Shown here: in pieces, positions 55,287 to 64,000 of the stretch
How positions within the stretch are numbered: the first letter of the stretch is position 1
How the letters are laid out: the number at the start of each line of letters is the position of its first letter
Origin: Legionella bononiensis
GTDB lineage: Bacteria; Pseudomonadota; Gammaproteobacteria; Legionellales; Legionellaceae
Direction of reading: 5' to 3'
Length of the DNA stretch: 64,000 nucleotides
NCBI RefSeq assembly: GCF_016786215.1
Contig: NZ_JADOBG010000022.1
Span: 1-64,000, forward strand
Program-made: the position numbers and the translations under genes
Notes under the pieces: generated by a model
Told to the model about the DNA's origin: nothing
Databases searched by the model: none
The model's input: only the letters and a program-made list of their open reading frames with translations

Positions 55287-58184
55287 ATGGTTAAAATATA
55301 CCTACTAACAGCCCCCTTTGATGAAGAGGCAAAAACTGGTGATGGACAATATGCAGCCTCTTTAACATCCGGTTTTGCACAAAATTACGAGACCATACAA
55401 TGTACTTGGTTAAAAAAGAATAATGGTCATTATACAATTCCACTTCCAGCTGAATCTACATCAGTTCCTCATGAAACCATCCCAAGTGCCGAGGTTTTGC
55501 AGCCAGTCGCTAATAAAAGAACTACGATTAGTGGTTATAAATTAGATACTCCCCTGTCATCAACAGTCGAAGTAGAAGAAGTTAATAAACAAACCGTTAG
55601 CCCTAAAACGCCCAAAGTTATTATAAGACATGATGATACCCTGCATTCACTTACCATTATGGACATATATTCTACAAAGCCCATCCAATTAAATCGAGGC
55701 AAAGTTCACGAACTATTGACTAAATTAGATGATAAGCTCAGAACGATAACTATGGCTACTCGAAATAATGAGCATGAGCTGAGCAAATTAAAAAGTCAAA
55801 AATCAAAAAAAAATTATCTGGTAAAATTATATAAGCAAAATCGAGAAGAAATTCAGCAGTACTGTAGTATTAATGAATACATTGAAGCACATTTTGAACC
55901 TGTAACATTTGAATCAAGATATCTAAAGGCTTACACAACCCTTGTAGCATTATATGGACATTTTGATAACCAGACTAATTTAAAAGAGCTAGAAAAACTA
56001 ACCGATTTTCTAACTGGAATTAAAGATTATCCCTATGATTTTCATAGTAATAATCTACCCTATGATTTAGAAAACGATACGAAATTTAGAAGTCTTTATG
56101 ATTTGGATCTGTTAAAGGAATCAATCGATACGATCATCCTTAACTTGAAATCTTTAAGTATTCGTCACTCTGTAGCAGCACGTTACCCGCATGGTTTCAG
56201 CCTGTTTCAAGATCCCAACGTTGAGTACGCCGATAAAGTAAGCTGGGTTAATGCGGTTTTCCTCGATGAATATAGCTTAACCCACGACCAAGTTCAATTT
56301 TCTAATGCCTTGTTAAATCCTTCATCATTGGGCCTGGATCTTGCAAATCCAGCTGTTGTTGAGGAAGCGATAGAAACATATACAAACATTAGCAATAAAC
56401 TACATCATACCCAAAATATTTTGTTAAACAAAAAAGAAAGAACTCAACTGATTTCAGATCTGCAAACACTGATGTTACAGAAAAATGAACCGTACTTCAC
56501 ATCAAATACAAGACTTAATGGTTTTTATGGTAAAAGACCATTTAGCGCAGCTGAAGGATTTCACCTGGCTTATCAAGCCAATCAACGTGATCCGCTGAAA
56601 CATCATGTGATTCTTGACATCATCAATAGCATGCAACCTGTTGATGATAATACCTATCTTGATATCCATATACGCCCACCGGATTGTGGTGTATTTATAT
56701 CACCTAGAGATATTAGGACATTCCAGGAGGCCGGTATTAAAGTCAATATCACGATCCATGAGTACAAACAAAATTATACTCGGCGTTATTTACAACAATA
56801 TACCCACGACTTAATGCGCCAGGCAGATACTGTTCAATTCTTTAATGAAATGGATAGAGACAATGCAATTATTGCTGCCACCTACGGTGACTGTGATAAA
56901 CGCAACACAACTGAACCTACAGGCGTTGCTAAAAAAGCAAGAGAGGTTGGTGCGGATTACCAGTTAGAAAAATTCCCTGTAGAGCCCTATGATCTGGCAA
57001 GAAAATCAGGATTAACAGTTGCGTCACAACAGCTAAGTACTCGTCCGTCACATCCTAGTGATGTCATAGAAAGAGCACCTAATATTTTGTCTTTTGGCAC
57101 CATACGACCCGGCAAGGGTTTTGAAGAAGCTTTAAATCTTGCACGATTAGTTAAAGCGGATGCACAAACTATTCAGACAAGAATTAATGCAACACCAATC
57201 GTTAAACTTGCAGGTGATCCCCAGGATAAAGAACTAATGCAGCAAATCGTTGAAGAACGATTTGGCGCAGGTGTGGTTGCAGCCTATCAGCACACTCATC
57301 AATACAATAATGATTTTAGTAACGGTCAGCGCAGAGATTATTGGAAAGGTCTGGTCAATGAATTAAATAATCTAGTGGCCCAGGGAATGGCTGATCTTAA
57401 TAATCCCTATATCGAAATACATCCTTGGTGTGAGCATCACGAATTACTGGCACTAAAAGAAAGCTGTAAATATGTTTGCCGCATGGATGATATGGGAATG
57501 AGAAACAATGGTTCAGCAATTATCAGTGTTTTAGACGTTGGTATCGTTTATACAAAATTTGGCTCTGTTACTGATCCAATTTATACTAAAGATGGCCAAT
57601 ATGGTAAAGCAGTTGATATTGGTGAATATCGGTATGGTAAATATAGTTTATTAAAGCGTGAAGAAGAATATAAAGCACAGCATGGTCCAGGAGCACTATT
57701 ACCCAGGTGGCTTCGTAAAAATCCAGACTCTGATTATAAGCGTAAACCAGAGTCCAGAGATCCAAAAGAAATTCTAGACTCTATAATTGCAAGAGAAGTA
57801 AATCAATTAAATACTGAGCCGAAACTATCTGAAAATTACCAAACTGTGGTAGAAGCTCAAAAATTATTAAAAGAACGATTTACACTAAAAAATGCAGTAG
57901 ATCATCTATTACAAAACATTGGACTCGGTCATTTAATTATTAGAAAAGTGCCTGAGGACTTATTTGATGAAGTTGATCCCGTACTTGCTCTGAGCGAGGA
58001 ATTTTCACAACTCGCTGATATAACCCCTCCTCGGCTTCATTTATCACGTTCATGTCACAGTTTGGGATTTTTTAGTCCAAGTTGCGCTTTAGAAAGTAGG
58101 GTTCTGCCACATAAATTATCACGATCGCAAGGCGATGAAATTCAGATGGATTCAAGTCAAAGTTTCAGAGCCTCGCAAAATTAG
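55287..58184 (+). CDS. Large GT-B glycosyltransferase-like putative effector
   Basis: The 965-residue soluble protein has no signal peptide. The first ~60 residues (KIYLLTAPFDEEAKTGDGQYA) look like the start of a GT-B N-terminal fold, interrupted by a helical insertion (about 130-430) with coiled-coil character near 140-200. The fold resumes with YLDIHIRPPDCGVFISPRD and HEYKQNYTRRYL (about 455-500). The C-terminal Rossmann half has ILSFGTIRPGKGFEEALN (about 600-617) and VKLAGDPQD, typical of GT4-type retaining enzymes. The SAIISVLDVGIVYTKFGS segment (about 748) resembles the donor-site loop. A serine-rich tail ends the protein. It resembles SidI-type GT-B effectors in plan only; sequence homology is untested. 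The PmrA-like box supports effector status. Confidence 0.72.
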   Translation: MVKIYLLTAPFDEEAKTGDGQYAASLTSGFAQNYETIQCTWLKKNNGHYTIPLPAESTSVPHETIPSAEVLQPVANKRTTISGYKLDTPLSSTVEVEEVNKQTVSPKTPKVIIRHDDTLHSLTIMDIYSTKPIQLNRGKVHELLTKLDDKLRTITMATRNNEHELSKLKSQKSKKNYLVKLYKQNREEIQQYCSINEYIEAHFEPVTFESRYLKAYTTLVALYGHFDNQTNLKELEKLTDFLTGIKDYPYDFHSNNLPYDLENDTKFRSLYDLDLLKESIDTIILNLKSLSIRHSVAARYPHGFSLFQDPNVEYADKVSWVNAVFLDEYSLTHDQVQFSNALLNPSSLGLDLANPAVVEEAIETYTNISNKLHHTQNILLNKKERTQLISDLQTLMLQKNEPYFTSNTRLNGFYGKRPFSAAEGFHLAYQANQRDPLKHHVILDIINSMQPVDDNTYLDIHIRPPDCGVFISPRDIRTFQEAGIKVNITIHEYKQNYTRRYLQQYTHDLMRQADTVQFFNEMDRDNAIIAATYGDCDKRNTTEPTGVAKKAREVGADYQLEKFPVEPYDLARKSGLTVASQQLSTRPSHPSDVIERAPNILSFGTIRPGKGFEEALNLARLVKADAQTIQTRINATPIVKLAGDPQDKELMQQIVEERFGAGVVAAYQHTHQYNNDFSNGQRRDYWKGLVNELNNLVAQGMADLNNPYIEIHPWCEHHELLALKESCKYVCRMDDMGMRNNGSAIISVLDVGIVYTKFGSVTDPIYTKDGQYGKAVDIGEYRYGKYSLLKREEEYKAQHGPGALLPRWLRKNPDSDYKRKPESRDPKEILDSIIAREVNQLNTEPKLSENYQTVVEAQKLLKERFTLKNAVDHLLQNIGLGHLIIRKVPEDLFDEVDPVLALSEEFSQLADITPPRLHLSRSCHSLGFFSPSCALESRVLPHKLSRSQGDEIQMDSSQSFRASQN

Positions 58185-58185
58185 C

Positions 58186-58240
58186 CCTGTCATCTCTCTT
58201 AAAAGTTCATTATAACCAGTTAAAAGAGTTGACAGGATTA
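58186..58240 (+). terminator. Possible terminator after the GT-B-like gene
   Basis: CCTGTCA (58186) with TGACAGG (58230) and inner CTCT/AGAG and TTAA/TTAA pairing form an imperfect long stem right after the stop codon. Only ATTATTT follows, so termination strength is doubtful. Confidence 0.45.
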
Positions 58241-58406
58241 TTTAGACACCACCCTCTTATTGCTTCCCGAGTTCATATTTATTGTGAAGATTGATTGAGC
58301 TTGAAACATGGAAAATTAAAGTGATGATTCAGTTAGAAAGACACTGTCTTTTGTATTGTTAAGAACAGTAATCATTGACCAATATCATGCAAAGCTGTAA
58401 TTCCCA

Positions 58407-59288
58407 TCATACTGATCTTGAGCTCGATGCTGCTCTCATGTAAGGCTGATCATCGCACTGAAGCCTAAGGTTCTGCTCCTGTTGCATTTCAGAACTGAAC
58501 TTCTTCAAAGCGTCCATTTCCATAACATGTCGAACAGTATAAGGTAATGCATCTAAACCGCGTTGAAGACAATTCTCTTTTATTTCATTTATTGTAGATA
58601 ATCCATAGGCATTACTCATTTTTAATCCCTGCCCAAAGTAAGCATTGTGAATGAGCCTTTCGGAAGACTCTTCAAATAATCCGGCTAAATGAATCAATTC
58701 CCAGCATCTTCTATAACAGTCAATTGTTTTATTTTCCATATTAAGATTCTGATAAAAACCAGCGAGATAAAAATAAGTATTTGCAAGCAACAAACAACCA
58801 GGGGTTTTAAATTTTAGTAATTTGGAATACAAGGCATCTACGTTACTGTATAGGTTATCGATTTGTTTCTGTTCAGTACTCTCCTTGCAACCAATAATCA
58901 AAGTGGTTAAAATCTGTTGGATGGCATGAAAAGAATCAAATTTAAAAGCTGAAAGTGAAAGATATTCTTCATAGTTACTTTCTGATGTTCCTTTTTCCTT
59001 CCTGGCAGCTAAATACAATGTATAGCCACAATAAAAATCAGCTCTGGATTTAGGAAATGGATCTCGAAATTGAAAACATGTATCTCTTTGCAATCGTATC
59101 TTGTTGAATTTATTTATCCAGAATACACTTAACTGAGGGCTATCAAGTACTTCTGTATCTCCATCCTGACTCTTGGCTTTGAGCAAAGCCAGCTCCAATG
59201 GTGTTAGCTTCTCTAGATCTGAAACAATCTGTTCTAAACTAGCATTTTGCAGATCTACTCTTTTAATTTCAATATGAGAGTAACTCAT
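58407..59288 (-). CDS. Orphan helical protein, possible effector
   Basis: The 293-residue protein has an ATG with AAGGGAA upstream. It is soluble and probably all-helical, with a possible TPR-like stretch: LLANTYFYLAGFYQNLNMEN (about 180) and TIDCYRRCWELIHLAG (about 205) follow the A/B helix pattern of tetratricopeptide repeats. The C-terminus (EMQQEQNLRLQCDDQPY) is polar. It converges with the GT-B-like gene. I do not recognise a family. Confidence 0.65.
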   Translation of the reverse strand: MSYSHIEIKRVDLQNASLEQIVSDLEKLTPLELALLKAKSQDGDTEVLDSPQLSVFWINKFNKIRLQRDTCFQFRDPFPKSRADFYCGYTLYLAARKEKGTSESNYEEYLSLSAFKFDSFHAIQQILTTLIIGCKESTEQKQIDNLYSNVDALYSKLLKFKTPGCLLLANTYFYLAGFYQNLNMENKTIDCYRRCWELIHLAGLFEESSERLIHNAYFGQGLKMSNAYGLSTINEIKENCLQRGLDALPYTVRHVMEMDALKKFSSEMQQEQNLRLQCDDQPYMRAASSSRSV

Positions 59289-59488
59289 AGGTTCCCTTAA
59301 TTTATTATTACAATTGTATCATCATTAGTGATTATTTTACTTCTTATTTGATCATTTTTCAAGCTGATTGATTGATGACGGGTGAGCAAAATAGGAACTA
59401 TCAACCAAAATCTGTGCTATGCTTTTACAATACCGTCGCAATTCATTTCATACGAACAATCAATCCAACAAGCAGACAAGGAAGTTTC

Positions 59489-60679
59489 ATGCTAAAAACA
59501 TACAAATATAGTGTTTGGTTCATCGCGGCATTATTTGTAGTTTATTCCTTTTGTCTCAATACAGCATCGGCAGTTTTTGCTGAATCAATACAAACATCAC
59601 TTCATGCGAATAATATCAGTGTATCGGCTGCATTAAGTGCATTTATTCTCGGGTTTGCCTTCATGCAGATTCCAGCCGGTTATTTACTGGATAAATTCAA
59701 TGCACGATATATAGTCAGTACCGGCATATTGATTCTGGCAACAGGCAATGTTTTAATTTCATATGCAGACAATCTGACACTATTCACTCTGGCCAACTTC
59801 ATTCAGGGAATTGGAGCATCCTTTGCATTTATTTCTGCCGCAGTACTCATATCTCAGTGGTTCTCTGAAAAAGAGTTCCCTATATTGTTTGGCTTAATCC
59901 AGGGCGTCTCATGTACTTTAGCGGGCATCATTCATTATTGGTTCACATTAGCCTTAGCGACACACAGCTGGAATGACATCTACCGAAGTTTATCACTCTT
60001 TGGATTTTCTTTATTTATATTATCCCTGTTATTAATCAAATCCCCCAAAGATTATAAACGAGAACAAGGTTGCTCTTTAAAACAGTCACTAATCACCGTT
60101 TTAAAAAACAAACAAATACTTTTGTGTTCAATTGCAGGCGCGACATCCTTCGGAGTGCTTCTGGCCTATGCGGGCCTGTGGTATCTGAAAATTCAGATGT
60201 ATTACTCTATCGCCAATCTTCAAGCTGTGATGATAAGCGCAATGATTTTTTTTGGTATTGGTGTGGGTACTCCCTTCCTCGGCTGGTTTTCAAATAAAAT
60301 AAAATCACGGGTTAAGGTAATTCATGTCACCCTGTGTCTGGGTACTATGACACTATTACTTGGGATTTATCTTCCACATTTTAATTTGAATACACTCATC
60401 ATCATTCAAATCGTTTCATTTTTTATAGGTTTTTTTCTCTCAGGCTCCATGCTGTTTTATACCCTGGTAAGTGAATTTTCAACTAATGCTACGCGAGGAG
60501 TTGCTATTAGCGTATTAAATACTGCCGTATTCTTATTTAATACCTTGATGATGTTTCTTCCTTATTTATTTATTACCGCTTTGTCACCAGACTTTTTTAC
60601 CTATCTCTGGATACTGCCTTTCTTTATTCTGGTTTCGATACTGCTACTTTATTTTATAAATGACAGTTCTCCATCTTAA
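59489..60679 (+). CDS. MFS transporter
   Basis: The 396-residue protein starts at the ATG at 59489, with AAGGAAG upstream; a longer frame from 59372 lacks such a site. About 12 membrane helices and the helix 2-3 loop GYLLDKFNARYIVS mark the major facilitator family. It lies 18 bp before guanine deaminase on the same strand, so a role in uptake of a purine or related compound is possible but unproven. It is a different paralogue from the transporter at 22388-23689. Confidence 0.87.
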   Translation: MLKTYKYSVWFIAALFVVYSFCLNTASAVFAESIQTSLHANNISVSAALSAFILGFAFMQIPAGYLLDKFNARYIVSTGILILATGNVLISYADNLTLFTLANFIQGIGASFAFISAAVLISQWFSEKEFPILFGLIQGVSCTLAGIIHYWFTLALATHSWNDIYRSLSLFGFSLFILSLLLIKSPKDYKREQGCSLKQSLITVLKNKQILLCSIAGATSFGVLLAYAGLWYLKIQMYYSIANLQAVMISAMIFFGIGVGTPFLGWFSNKIKSRVKVIHVTLCLGTMTLLLGIYLPHFNLNTLIIIQIVSFFIGFFLSGSMLFYTLVSEFSTNATRGVAISVLNTAVFLFNTLMMFLPYLFITALSPDFFTYLWILPFFILVSILLLYFINDSSPS

Positions 60680-60697
60680 TTCATTGGGAGTTATAGC

Positions 60698-62032
60698 ATG
60701 AATGATAAAACAGCATACCGAGGTTCACTGTTCTATTTCAAGGATTCAGCGACTATTGCTAATGTACCCGTCAATAAAGACAAACAAACAGATGAAGATT
60801 GTCAGTACGTATACATTGAAGATGGGCTTCTGATTGTAGAATCCGGAAAAATCGTAGAAGCGGGAACTTATAGTGATTTAAAAAATAAGATTAAAGACTT
60901 AAAACTGGTCAATTACACCGGTAAATTAATTACCCCTGGATTTATCGACACTCATCAGCATGCATCGCAAAGCGCCATTGTTGCCGCCTATGGAGAGAAA
61001 CTATTGGAATGGCTGGAGAATTATGTTTTTCCAGCTGAGAGTACATATATTGACGATGAACATGCACGAAATGATTTAAATTTCTTCCTGGATCAACTAT
61101 TAAAGAACGGCACAACTACAGCCGTATCCTATGGGCCCTTATTTTATAGCGCATCGAATATATTTTTTGAAGAATTAACCAATAGAAATATGCGCTTCAT
61201 CACCGGCAATATATTAATGGATATTAATTCACCCGACTCTCTAAAGTTGACCGCAGAACAGAATTATGACAATTGCAAACAATTGATCGAAAAATGGCAT
61301 AATACCAATAGACTCGCCTATTGTATTTCTCCCCGTTTCGCTCTGTCTTGCTCTCAACAAATGCTGGAACTGTGTGGCGCGTTAAAAAAAGAGAATCCGG
61401 ATTGTTACATTCAGACACACTTAGATGAAAATCTGAAAGAAATTGCTGAAGTAAAAAAATTGTACCCCAAGAGTAAACATTACATGGATGTATACGACCA
61501 TTTTGGACTGGTCACTGACAGGACTGTATTTGGCCACTGCATCCACACAACACATGAAGAACTTGAGTTATTTAAAAAATCAGGAGCAATAATATCCTGG
61601 TGCCCATTAAGTAATAATTTTCTCGGCAGTGGATTATTCAATTTTGGCAGAGCAGTTAAATATACGGACAAAATTACAATGGGAACCGATTGGGGAGCAG
61701 GTAATTGTCTCTCCATGTTCGCGGTATTGGATGATGCCTATAAAGTCTCCATGCTTAACAGCGTACAATTACCCAGCATGATCCGATGGTATATGGCAAC
61801 CTATGGGGCGGCTAAAGCCCTCCAGCTTGATGACAAAATTGGTACGTTTTCTCCAGGTAAAGAGGCGGACTTTATCGTGATCGATGCGGATGCAACTCCT
61901 TATTTAAAATACAGGCGTGAAAAAGTGAATGATATTTTTGAATTTCTCTTTATTTTAATGACTTTGGGCTCAGAGGAAAATATAAAGGCAACCTACATCT
62001 ATGGCAAACCTGCATACATTAATGAACATTAG
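60698..62032 (+). CDS. guaD: Guanine deaminase
   Basis: The 444-residue amidohydrolase converts guanine to xanthine and ammonia. Metal ligands are visible: PGFIDTHQHASQ (HxH), QTHLDENLKEI, FGHCIHTTHEE and TMGTDWGAGNCLSM. The N-terminal RGSLFYFKDS and YIEDGLLIVESGKIVEAG match guanine deaminases rather than cytosine or adenosine types. GGGAG precedes the ATG. The upstream transporter is probably cotranscribed. Confidence 0.9.
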   Translation: MNDKTAYRGSLFYFKDSATIANVPVNKDKQTDEDCQYVYIEDGLLIVESGKIVEAGTYSDLKNKIKDLKLVNYTGKLITPGFIDTHQHASQSAIVAAYGEKLLEWLENYVFPAESTYIDDEHARNDLNFFLDQLLKNGTTTAVSYGPLFYSASNIFFEELTNRNMRFITGNILMDINSPDSLKLTAEQNYDNCKQLIEKWHNTNRLAYCISPRFALSCSQQMLELCGALKKENPDCYIQTHLDENLKEIAEVKKLYPKSKHYMDVYDHFGLVTDRTVFGHCIHTTHEELELFKKSGAIISWCPLSNNFLGSGLFNFGRAVKYTDKITMGTDWGAGNCLSMFAVLDDAYKVSMLNSVQLPSMIRWYMATYGAAKALQLDDKIGTFSPGKEADFIVIDADATPYLKYRREKVNDIFEFLFILMTLGSEENIKATYIYGKPAYINEH

Positions 62033-62182
62033 GACATGTGTATAAATCATCGATGCCCCGAATAAAACTGAATGATTCGCCAAGGGAATACAACAATAAA
62101 TTAGGACGCCAAAATAGTTATCTCGGAATCGCTGCTTTCCAGCAAGCGATACCGAGTGAATTTTATATATACTTTTATCCGG

Positions 62183-62926
62183 TTACTCAGGAACAGAACG
62201 TTCTTCTTCTAAAAAACGAACCTGGCCGGTTTTAATATCATGCACTCCAGCAACTATCCCTACTTTCTTACTGTTTACCAAATCTCTAAGAATGGGACTT
62301 CTAGCCTGAATTTCTCTGACAACATTTAATGCATTTGCCTGAGCAATAGCATCAACTAATTGCGCATCACTACAATTTTTAGTGCCCATAGATTCCATAC
62401 TGGGTTTCACAACCGGTTGAATTTTATCTAAAACATCAGTTAAATGCCCCAATTTGACGTCTTTACACGCACCGGAAACAGCGCCACAAGACGTATGCGC
62501 CAATACGACAATTAAGCGCGAACCAACAACCGCTGAGGCATACTCCATACTGCCCAGTATGTCATCGTTAACCACATTCCCGGCAACACGTAAGGTAAAC
62601 AAATCAGCTAAACCTTGATCAAAAATTAATTCCGGCACACTACGGGAATCCATGCAATTGAGCACTACTGCAAAAGGAAACTGACCATAGGAAGAGATCT
62701 TGGCCTGTTTTAAATAATCACGAGAAATTTGTTTATTTGCAAGAAATCGCTGATTCCCTTCTTTCAATCTTAATAAAGCCTGCTTAGGGGACATTTGCTG
62801 TTGCTTTTCCTGACTTATGGTTTTACCCAGAGGAGCTGTTTCACTAGATGAAGCGTGGGCCAGATCATTGGAAATCCAGATGACACTGCAAGCCAGGACC
62901 ATTATTTTTAATACGATATGATACAT
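62183..62926 (-). CDS. Exported beta-class carbonic anhydrase
   Basis: The 247-residue protein starts at the ATG at 62926, with AGGGAG upstream. A signal peptide (about 1-24, ending NDLAHA) suggests a periplasmic location. Zinc ligands of beta-carbonic anhydrases are present: CMDSRSVPE (Cys, with Asp-Arg dyad) and HTSCGAVSG (His and Cys). It interconverts CO2 and bicarbonate. Most beta enzymes are cytoplasmic, so export suggests a role in CO2 uptake or pH balance in the envelope or vacuole. Confidence 0.9.
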   Translation of the reverse strand: MYHIVLKIMVLACSVIWISNDLAHASSSETAPLGKTISQEKQQQMSPKQALLRLKEGNQRFLANKQISRDYLKQAKISSYGQFPFAVVLNCMDSRSVPELIFDQGLADLFTLRVAGNVVNDDILGSMEYASAVVGSRLIVVLAHTSCGAVSGACKDVKLGHLTDVLDKIQPVVKPSMESMGTKNCSDAQLVDAIAQANALNVVREIQARSPILRDLVNSKKVGIVAGVHDIKTGQVRFLEEERSVPE

Positions 62927-63130
62927 TAATAAACTCCCTTTCAATAATTTATATTTTAACCAAATTTATCATAACGTTAACTTACCTATATTTGCAAAGA
63001 TCGATTACACAAGATTCCTTCATCTATAATGAATAAAGAAGCCTTATTTACTTGCAAGGTACTCTCCAGCTATTGTCCCTGTTTACTTTTAAAGTTACAG
63101 TCATGATCCAAATTAAATAGTGGAGCATTC

Positions 63131-63817
63131 ATGTTAAGGAAAACCCAACTACTAGGCACAGGACTGATTATTTTAGCAGCCTCATCAGCAAACTCAGGAT
63201 TTTATACCGGAATTGGGATGGGATCAGATTCAGTTGATTTCGCAATGAGATCCCGGGTTACTGGACCAAACCCAGGGCATCCTGCAAATTTTGATGTAAT
63301 CAATAAATCACATGCATCAGCTACGGGCATTTTTGGTTCACTCTTTGCCGGTTATGGCGCACTTGTTTATAAGAAATTTTATTTTGCCGCAGAAGCAAAC
63401 GGTACTCTCAGTGCAACTGAATCTAACGGCTATAATTTTGAATTCATCCACAAATCGTTCTCACAGACCGAAATTAAACTTAAAAACACGATTGGCATCA
63501 GCATACTTCCGGGATATCAATTTTCACCTGATACATTATTTTATGGTCGCCTGGGACTTACTAACAGCACACTGCAAGTAAATACCTCTGACATTTCCCT
63601 GGCTAACTTCACCAGGAAAAAAAATGGCTTTCGTTATGGCTTGGGTATAAAACAGAACATTACCAATCGGCTGGCATTGCGTATGGATTATAGCCGTATA
63701 ACCTATAATGGCACTAATACAAGTACTTTTGATCCCATAGGAGTAGTGATTAAATCAACACATATGTCACCCAATGAACAATTAATTGAATTTGGGTTAA
63801 TTTTTAATTTTGCATAA
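63131..63817 (+). CDS. Small outer-membrane beta-barrel protein
   Basis: The 228-residue protein has a signal peptide (about 1-22, ending SSANSG). It then shows alternating hydrophobic strands typical of an 8-stranded barrel such as OmpA/OmpX-like surface antigens. FYTGIGMGSDSVDF is the first strand, FRYGLGIKQNITNRLALRMD a late hairpin, and the C-terminus IEFGLIFNFA ends with a non-polar/aromatic pattern suitable for BAM. GGAGC precedes the ATG. Function is unknown; these proteins often bind host surfaces. Confidence 0.8.
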   Translation: MLRKTQLLGTGLIILAASSANSGFYTGIGMGSDSVDFAMRSRVTGPNPGHPANFDVINKSHASATGIFGSLFAGYGALVYKKFYFAAEANGTLSATESNGYNFEFIHKSFSQTEIKLKNTIGISILPGYQFSPDTLFYGRLGLTNSTLQVNTSDISLANFTRKKNGFRYGLGIKQNITNRLALRMDYSRITYNGTNTSTFDPIGVVIKSTHMSPNEQLIEFGLIFNFA

Positions 63818-63836
63818 TTCACTTTAATCCACTCAT

Positions 63837-63875
63837 AATGAATGGCTGTTACAGCCATTCATTCCCTATTTTGAT
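63837..63875 (+). terminator. Rho-independent-like terminator after the barrel gene
   Basis: AATGAATGGCTG pairs perfectly with CAGCCATTCATT over 12 bp around a TTA loop, followed by CCCTATTTTGATTTT. It begins 20 bp after the stop codon. Confidence 0.75.
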
Positions 63876-63959
63876 TTTCTACGCAGACTGCCCAATTAAT
63901 ATATTGCATTAACTACCCCCCTAATTCATAATTAGAGTCTCGATTTTTATGGAAAAACT

Positions 63960-64000
63960 ATGACAGCATCGTTACTCGATGGAAGAGAGTTATCAGCTCT
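63960..64000 (+). CDS. folD: 5' end of probable folD (methylenetetrahydrofolate dehydrogenase)
   Basis: Only the first 13 codons are in the window: MTASLLDGRELSA. The pattern short start, hydrophobic pair, DG[KR]xxS/A is the usual FolD N-terminus (the bifunctional enzyme that oxidises methylene-THF and hydrolyses methenyl-THF). The call rests on these few residues only. Confidence 0.5.
   Translation, partial: MTASLLDGRELSA

Noticed and set aside
62038..62235. 65-codon plus-strand gene after guaD
   Set aside because: It overlaps the 3' end of the carbonic anhydrase gene on the opposite strand and has no ribosome site.

Overview
The window looks like the chromosome of a Legionella species, L. 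pneumophila or a close relative. The evidence is an AT-rich gammaproteobacterial genome, a 475-residue FlaA-type flagellin under a sigma-28 promoter, an EnhA-type L,D-transpeptidase directly after fliS, an lspD-lspE type II secretion pair, a FimV-like protein, and several large orphan proteins that resemble Dot/Icm effectors. This assignment rests on reading protein motifs; no database search was run. Gene symbols are given only where motifs and length agree with the family.

Layout. 1-7.1 kb: six tandem palindromic repeat units, then minus-strand genes for a beta-oxidation thiolase, a fused hydroxyacyl-CoA dehydrogenase/enoyl-CoA hydratase, an antiquitin-type aldehyde dehydrogenase and a saccharopine-dehydrogenase-like reductase (fatty acid and probably lysine breakdown). 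7.2-17 kb: housekeeping genes lnt, leuS, lptE, holA and nadD on plus, meeting cvpA, a SPOR-domain gene, folC and accD on minus. 17-22 kb: flagellar filament cluster flaA, flaG, fliD, fliS, then the EnhA-like gene. 22-28 kb: an MFS transporter, miaB, rluD, pgeF and htrA, closely packed. 28-32 kb: an accessory stretch with a lone polysaccharide-pyruvyl-transferase-like gene, a decayed small gene, and a glutamine-amidotransferase-like protein with membrane helices that resembles an effector. A methionine tRNA follows.

32-36 kb: lspD (with an N-terminal SPOR domain) and lspE. 36.6-45.2 kb: an accessory block between conserved genes. It holds an alpha/beta hydrolase, a secreted seven-repeat EAR beta-propeller protein, a secreted orphan, a eukaryote-like protein kinase, a MEDS sensor paired with an HD-GYP phosphodiesterase, and an orphan gene bracketed by inverted copies of a palindromic repeat. 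45.6-55 kb: a minus-strand housekeeping run fimV, truA, trpF, trpB, trpA, glnS, cysS. 55.3-64 kb: a 965-residue protein with a GT-B glycosyltransferase-like region, an orphan, an MFS transporter with guanine deaminase, an exported beta-carbonic anhydrase, a small outer-membrane barrel and the first codons of probable folD.

The most interesting signals are these. Two unrelated effector-like genes (amidotransferase-like and GT-B-like) share 17 of 18 bases of a PmrA-box-like site at nearly the same distance from their starts. The 36.6-45.2 kb block is rich in eukaryote-like and signalling domains. The EAR propeller gene is complete. Two families of palindromic repeats sit in intergenic DNA, one of them flanking an orphan gene in inverted orientation.
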